Shown here in pieces: positions 60,201 to 64,000 of a stretch of 64,000 nt of DNA. The stretch spans positions 15,548 to 79,547 of the forward strand of contig CANMOP010000009.1 of NCBI GenBank assembly GCA_947499615.1, written 5' to 3'. The translations under genes were made by a program, and so were the position numbers. Source of the DNA: RH-chloro-G1 sp003670575 (GTDB taxonomy: Bacteria > Chloroflexota > Dehalococcoidia > UBA2979). The number at the start of each line of letters is the position of its first letter. The first letter of the stretch is position 1. The notes under the pieces were generated by a model, which was given only the letters and a program-made list of their open reading frames with translations, ran no database searches and had not been told where the DNA came from.

Positions 60201-60834
60201 CTCCATGTCGAAGGAAGGCGCATCGTTCGGTGCGCTCATGAACTGCTTCGCGATCGCAGTCTCCATTGGGCTGCAGCACGGCGTCCCGCTCTCCGCATAC
60301 GTCGACTCGTTCATCTTCCAGAAGTTCGAGCCGAACGGCATGGTGCTGGGTCACGACCGCATCCACATGGCGACCAGCATCATCGACTACATCTTCCGCG
60401 AGCTGGCCGTGACCTACCTCGGCCGCGAGGACCTGGCGCACTTCGGGCCCACCGACGATGACCACGACCTCCACGACGCCACCGCAGAGGTATCCGCGTT
60501 CCCGCCGGCCGCAACTGCAGCGGTCGCCGCCGCTGCGCCGCTCGCTGTCTACGCCTACGAGCCCGGCGACAGTGCCTCGGGCGTTGCCGTCGCCACTGTC
60601 GCAGCCCCCTCGGCCGTCGAGGCGAGCACCGCGCCGGTGGCCCCGGCGCTGCCGAGCGGCATCGCGGCGAGCTCGGTGCTCGAGTTGCGCGCGGAGCAGA
60701 AGGTGCGCGTCACCCAGGCCCGCCAGCGCGGCTTCGAGGGTGACCCCTGCGACGACTGCGGTCAGATGATGATGGTGCGCAACGGCACGTGTTTGAAGTG
60801 CATGAACTGCGGCGCGACAAGCGGCTGCAGTTAG
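57205..60834 (+). CDS. nrdJ: Vitamin B12-dependent ribonucleotide reductase, long form
   Basis: 1209-residue class II RNR of the long type. Features in order: N-terminal region with APNSPQWFNTGLNWAYG, RIFKYGSGTGSNFSRLRG, TTRRAAKMVIVNADHPDIEQFI, the active-site NPCSEYMFLDDTACNLASLNL, APTGTIGLLMDCDTTGVEPDF, NMPFDATVGEVADVYMEA, a TSCPD-type domain with GELFVSMSKEGASFGALMNCF (the part missing in nrdJ1), and a C-terminal DPCDDCGQ...CLKCMNCGATSGC redox tail. A Pro/Ala-rich linker joins the last two. Likely the housekeeping RNR. Confidence 0.95.
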   Translation: MRIPRHFTTAGHDPYEGIAFVPRESRIVNPDGSSVFEARDLLMPASWSQVAVDIMAQKYYRKRGVPSALSHVWEADVPPWLWRSVPTADASHSGGESDARQVFQRLAGTWTYWGWKAGYFDGEQDAAAFYDELCYMMASQRAAPNSPQWFNTGLNWAYGITGPAQGHHYVDHVTGVLTASTSAYERPQPHACFIQSVNDDLVNEGGIMDLWTREARIFKYGSGTGSNFSRLRGENEQLSGGGKSSGLMSFLKIGDRAAGAIKSGGTTRRAAKMVIVNADHPDIEQFIGWKVLEEQKVAALVTGSRLTRRLLRAIFDAAEDGGLDPIENRPLRKAVSRARRDGVEEAYIQRALQLAAQGEALDFKEFDTDWQGEAYLTVSGQNSNNSVRVNADFLRAVREDGSWDLVRRTDGSVEKTVQARDLWARIARAAWESADPGLQYDTTINEWHTSPAGGRIEGSNPCSEYMFLDDTACNLASLNLLAFTDLKTGAFDIVAYEHASRLWTIVLEISVLMAQYPSKEIAQLSYDYRTLGLGYANLGAMLMVQGIPYDSADALAQAGALTAILTGVAYATSAEMARELGAFPRYAENSAAMLRVIRNHRRAAYDAPREQYDQLTVLPRAINQTICPQDLLVAAQSAWDRALALGEQYGYRNAQTTLIAPTGTIGLLMDCDTTGVEPDFALVKFKKLAGGGYFRIANESMPGALARLGYTLEQSRDIEQYCAGTAQLTGAPHINRDSLAALGFTPELLDRIDAALPTAFDITFAFNKFSLGEQFCVDVLGFTAEQLGSPYFSVLEGLGFTRAQIEAANDHIVGRMTIEGAPHLREEHYAVFDCANRCGKYGTRYIAPMAHVRMLAATQPFISGAISKTINMPFDATVGEVADVYMEAADTMVKALALYRDGSKLSQPLSSSAFDDIDDDEDFDQAETALPAPAVAHPAVRAAEELVRALQRGARESLPSRRHGYAQKASVGGHSIYLHTGDFAAPNADGTPRLGELFVSMSKEGASFGALMNCFAIAVSIGLQHGVPLSAYVDSFIFQKFEPNGMVLGHDRIHMATSIIDYIFRELAVTYLGREDLAHFGPTDDDHDLHDATAEVSAFPPAATAAVAAAAPLAVYAYEPGDSASGVAVATVAAPSAVEASTAPVAPALPSGIAASSVLELRAEQKVRVTQARQRGFEGDPCDDCGQMMMVRNGTCLKCMNCGATSGCS

Positions 60835-60880
60835 CAGCGCGCGCCAATACTGGGGATGCGGCCTATCTCTAGACCAGAGA

Positions 60881-60911
60881 CGAGTCGGTAGGGGGCCAAC
60901 CTACCGACTCG
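60881..60911. terminator. Bidirectional terminator between nrdJ2 and the integrase remnant
   Basis: Perfect 12-bp stem CGAGTCGGTAGG / CCTACCGACTCG with a 7-nt loop; it overlaps the stop of the integrase remnant. A second small stem (TCTCT/AGAGA) lies just upstream. Confidence 0.65.
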
Positions 60912-61470
60912 CGAACAGTACGGCTCCCATTCTGTCAGCAGCTTCTCGCTGCAACTCCGGGACTACGTGTGAGTAGAGATCAGCGGTCATGCTCATTTGC
61001 GCATGACCAAGAATCTCCTGCACCACTTTCATCGCAATCCCCTGAGCGAGCAGGAACGTCGCGGCACCATGACGAAGGTCGTGGAACCGAATCAACCTCA
61101 CTCCCCCGGACTTGAGGACACCGAGAAACTCCGAATATACGGAGCGGGCTCCGAGTGGCTGTCGCAGTGCTCCTGTAAAGACAAGCCCCCATTCATTCCC
61201 GACCCATGTACGGGCTTCTCCCCCGCGCCGCTCAGCCAGAGTCTTTCGGTCGCGATGATGCCTCAACGCCTCCACTACCGGCAGCGGTATGGCAATCGTG
61301 CGACGACTATTAACCGTCTTTGGCTCCCCTCCGTGGAAAGCTCCTGCGTACCGGCTCAGCCCAGCGGAGACGCGGACGTACCCACCATCCAGATCAACCT
61401 GTGGCCAGGCGAGGCCTAACACTTCGCCACCGCCATAGCATCTCACCAGCCGAAACAGTCCAGCGCGATT
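60901..61470 (-). pseudogene. Phage-type integrase remnant (C-terminal catalytic part only)
   Basis: About 190 residues of a tyrosine recombinase catalytic domain: VLGLAWPQVDL, EPKTVNSRRTIAIPLPVVEALRHH, the HxxR box FHDLRHGAATFLLAQG and LGHAQMSMTADLYSHV with the nucleophile Tyr. The N-terminal half is missing (the region beyond is occupied by the kinase gene on the other strand) and the first catalytic Arg (normally R-x-G-E context) reads YGGGE. It is a leftover of an integrated element; no attachment site or other phage gene is next to it. GC and AT skew differ little from the flanks. Confidence 0.75.
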
Positions 61471-61489
61471 TGGAGTAGAGTCCGCCACA

Positions 61490-64000
61490 ATGCCAAGCGA
61501 ACGCATACAGAGACGTATCGACGCCCTCCTCGACCAGGCCGAGGAGGTAATCGCCGCGCGCGATTGGGCGGCGGCCGCCGAGGCCGCCCGCGCCGTCCTC
61601 TCCATCGACGAAGCGAACGAGGATGCCGGCGCGTTCCTCAAGATGGCGGAGGCAAACCTCGGTACGCCCGTTGCCGACTCGACACCCTCGACGCTGGCGC
61701 CTGCTGCCTCCACCCCTACGACAGCCGCCCCTGCGGCACACCCCGAGTCGTTCGTTGCAGGCCGGTACCACGTGCGTCGCTTCCTCGGTGAAGGCGGCAA
61801 AAAGAAAGTCTTCCTCGCGCACGATGAGTCCCTCGATCGCGACGTGGCCTTTGCGCTCATCAAGACGGATGGCCTCGACGCCACGGGCCGCGAGCGCATC
61901 ACGCGTGAGGCGCAGGCGATGGGCCGCATGGGCTCGCACCCGCACGTCGTCACGATCTTCGAGATGGGCGAGGAGAGCGGTGCGCCCTACGTCGTCACCG
62001 AATTGCTCGGCGGCGGCGATGTTGAAGGCCTGCTCGAGAAGGCAGGCGGCGCCCTTCCGCTCGAACGGGCACTCTCGATAGCGAAAAACGTCGCCGACGG
62101 CCTCGTGTTTGCGCACGCACAGGGCATCGTGCATCGCGACCTCAAGCCTGGGAACGTCTGGCTGACGGCCGAAGGCGTCGCCAAGATCGGTGACTTCGGC
62201 CTCGCCGTGAACCTCGGACGTTCGAGGCTCACACAGCACGGACTGATGGTCGGGACGGTCTCATACATGCCGCCGGAGCAGGCGCTCGGCGGCGAGGTGG
62301 TGCCGCAGTCCGACCTCTATTCGCTCGGTGCGATGCTGTACGAGATGGTGACGGGGAAGCCGCCATTCCAGGCCGACGACCCGACAGCGGTGATCTCGCA
62401 GCACATCAACACACCGCCAGTGGCGCCGAGCTGGAACACCGATCAATGCCCGCCTGACCTCGAAGACCTGATCCTGCGATTGCTGGCGAAGGTGCCCACC
62501 GAACGTCCGTCCACCGCGGTGGAGGTGCTCGCGGCACTGGAACGCGTCGACCCGAACGCGAAGTCGGCGTCGCACTCAGACTCTTCCGCTAACCCGCTCG
62601 ACCGCCTCGCGCGTGGCGTGTTCGTCGGGCGCGAGCGCGAGCTCGAGCGCTTGCGTGGCGCCTTTGACAGCGCCTTCGCCGGTCGCGGCTCGGTCGTCAT
62701 GCTGGTGGGCGAGCCGGGCATCGGCAAGACGCGCACAACGCAGGAACTCGAGACGTATGCGCGGCTGCGCGGTGCGCAGGTGTACTGGGGCCGCGCGAAC
62801 GAGCAGGGCGGCGCACCACCGTTTTGGCCGTGGGTGCTGGCCGGCCGTTCGTACCGCGACCAGAACAGCGACGAGATCCGACGCCGAGAATGGGAGCCGT
62901 ACGCCTCAGAGTTGCAGCGCATCTTCAACCTGCGTGCGCTGTTCCCCAACCTGCCCGAGGCACCACCCGCGGACTCCGAGGAAGGGCAGTTCCAGCTCTT
63001 CGATGCGATGAGCGGATTTCTGCACAGCGTGTCGGAGCGTGTGCCGCTGGTCGTGGTGCTCGACGACCTGCACTGGTCGGACCGCGCCACGCTACAGCTG
63101 CTGACGCATCTCGCGCGTGACCTGTCGCACTCGCGCATCCTGGTACTTGGCACGTATCGCGACACCGACCTCGACCGCCGCCATCCGCTGTCGCAGGCGC
63201 TGGCCGACATGAACCGTGAGGACCTGTTCCTGCGCCTGCCGCTGCGCGGCCTCACCGAACCAGACGTGCACGACTACATCGCGCGCGCGGCCGGTGTCGA
63301 GCCGTCGCGCGAGCTTGTGCGCCGCGTGTTCGAGGAGACCGAGGGCAACCCATTCTTCCTCTCGGAAGTGGTGAATCTGATGGCGCAGGAAGGGACGCTC
63401 ACAGCGACGTCTGCGTCGGAGGTGATGATCCCTGAGGGTGTGAAGCAGGCGCTGGGGCGGCGGCTCGACCGGCTCTCAGAAGAGGCGAACGCGCTGCTCA
63501 CGACGCTCGCAGTCGCAGGCCGCGAGTTCGACCACATGCTCGTGCGAGCGCTCGGCGGGCACGACGAGCAGGCGTCGCTTGTGCTGATCGAGGAAGCGCT
63601 GCGTGCCCGTGTGCTCGAGGAAATGGCCGCGGGCCAGTACCGCTTCACGCATGCACTGATGCAGGAGACGCTGCTCGGTGAACTGTCGGCGGCGCGGCAG
63701 GTGCTCTTGCACGGCCAGATCGCCGAGGCGTTCGAGACGGTCTACGGTTCCGAGGATCATGACCACCTCGCAGCGCTGGCAGGCCATTACGCGGAGTCGG
63801 CGGTGCTGAACCGCGAACACGCGCAGCACGCGACACGCTACCTCCGGCTGGCCGCGGAACAGTCCGCAGCCGCGCTGGGGTGGGATGATGCCACGCGTTG
63901 CTACGAACGCTGCCTCGCGGTGATCGAGCAAGCCCGCGATCCGCTCGGGCAGGACGCAGCGATGCTGTGGAGTGAGCTCGCCCGATGCCGGAAAGCAGCG
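61490..64000 (+). CDS. Serine/threonine protein kinase fused to an AAA-type ATPase sensor (partial)
   Basis: 837 codons are visible and the frame is still open at the window end. A helical N-terminus (1-60) and Pro/Ala linker lead to a protein kinase domain (about 88-352): glycine loop LGEGGKKKVF, Lys125 in FALIK, HRDLKP (215-220), DFG (235-237). A PknK/MalT-like ATPase follows with FVGRERELERL, Walker A GEPGIGKT (407-414) and LVVVLDDLHWSD. Start ATG is 8 nt after a TAGAGT box, again leaderless-like. Such proteins couple signalling to transcription or metabolism; the missing C-terminus is probably TPR-like. Confidence 0.9.
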   Translation, partial: MPSERIQRRIDALLDQAEEVIAARDWAAAAEAARAVLSIDEANEDAGAFLKMAEANLGTPVADSTPSTLAPAASTPTTAAPAAHPESFVAGRYHVRRFLGEGGKKKVFLAHDESLDRDVAFALIKTDGLDATGRERITREAQAMGRMGSHPHVVTIFEMGEESGAPYVVTELLGGGDVEGLLEKAGGALPLERALSIAKNVADGLVFAHAQGIVHRDLKPGNVWLTAEGVAKIGDFGLAVNLGRSRLTQHGLMVGTVSYMPPEQALGGEVVPQSDLYSLGAMLYEMVTGKPPFQADDPTAVISQHINTPPVAPSWNTDQCPPDLEDLILRLLAKVPTERPSTAVEVLAALERVDPNAKSASHSDSSANPLDRLARGVFVGRERELERLRGAFDSAFAGRGSVVMLVGEPGIGKTRTTQELETYARLRGAQVYWGRANEQGGAPPFWPWVLAGRSYRDQNSDEIRRREWEPYASELQRIFNLRALFPNLPEAPPADSEEGQFQLFDAMSGFLHSVSERVPLVVVLDDLHWSDRATLQLLTHLARDLSHSRILVLGTYRDTDLDRRHPLSQALADMNREDLFLRLPLRGLTEPDVHDYIARAAGVEPSRELVRRVFEETEGNPFFLSEVVNLMAQEGTLTATSASEVMIPEGVKQALGRRLDRLSEEANALLTTLAVAGREFDHMLVRALGGHDEQASLVLIEEALRARVLEEMAAGQYRFTHALMQETLLGELSAARQVLLHGQIAEAFETVYGSEDHDHLAALAGHYAESAVLNREHAQHATRYLRLAAEQSAAALGWDDATRCYERCLAVIEQARDPLGQDAAMLWSELARCRKAA

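Noticed and set aside
60901..61470. Active integrated element
   Set aside because: The recombinase is truncated and lacks a catalytic Arg, and there are no other phage or transfer genes or flanking repeats.
1..64000. CRISPR array or rRNA operon
   Set aside because: No regularly spaced direct repeats and no rRNA sequence were seen; the only recurrent sequences are the GC-rich hairpin repeats.

Overview
The window is a GC-rich (roughly two-thirds G+C), gene-dense chromosomal segment of a free-living bacterium. The best guess from gene content is a Chloroflexota lineage, probably Dehalococcoidia-like: division and cell-wall genes of a monoderm type, a sortase with a PPKTG-type substrate, two B12-dependent ribonucleotide reductases, CaiB/BaiF CoA-transferases and many leaderless-looking starts. 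No rRNA or taxonomic marker was compared, so this placement is an inference.

Layout. 1-5.1 kb: a membrane-protein start, aspS, a sortase, and two secreted cupredoxin genes that are interrupted, one of which carries a sorting signal. 5.1-17.2 kb: hemW, a histone-deacetylase-like amidohydrolase, a DMT transporter, then a minus-strand run comprising a HicAB-like pair, mog-trmD, rplS and priA-def-yajC-secD-secF. 17.3-33.2 kb: a nearly complete dcw cluster (mraZ, rsmH, ftsL, ftsI, murF, mraY, murD, ftsW, murG, murC, ddl, ftsQ, ftsA, ftsZ), mostly joined by 1-4 nt overlaps, lacking murE and murB and closed by a 16-bp hairpin.

33.4-45.7 kb: nrdR, a DinB-like protein, a short class II RNR (nrdJ1) with a LexA-type box upstream, small hypotheticals, uvrC, a XerC/D recombinase, a secreted Ig-like protein, enolase and GAPDH. 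45.7-51.2 kb: a frameshifted lipoprotein, two CaiB/BaiF CoA-transferases and a Tat-type substrate-binding lipoprotein. 51.2-57 kb: ffh, rpsP-khpA-rimM, tRNA-Ala(CGC), tRNA-Arg(CCT), pepP, a truncated VOC fragment and an HD hydrolase. 57.2-64 kb: a long class II RNR (nrdJ2), an integrase remnant and a large protein kinase/AAA fusion that runs off the window.

Themes. Cell-wall synthesis, division, translation and protein export dominate. dNTP synthesis rests on two cobalamin RNRs with NrdR present. Secreted proteins are the genes that show stops and frameshifts. A family of GC-rich hairpin repeats sits in at least five intergenic gaps. At least five genes have a TANNNT -10 hexamer exactly six bases before the start codon, implying leaderless mRNAs. 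I found no CRISPR array, rRNA or complete mobile element.
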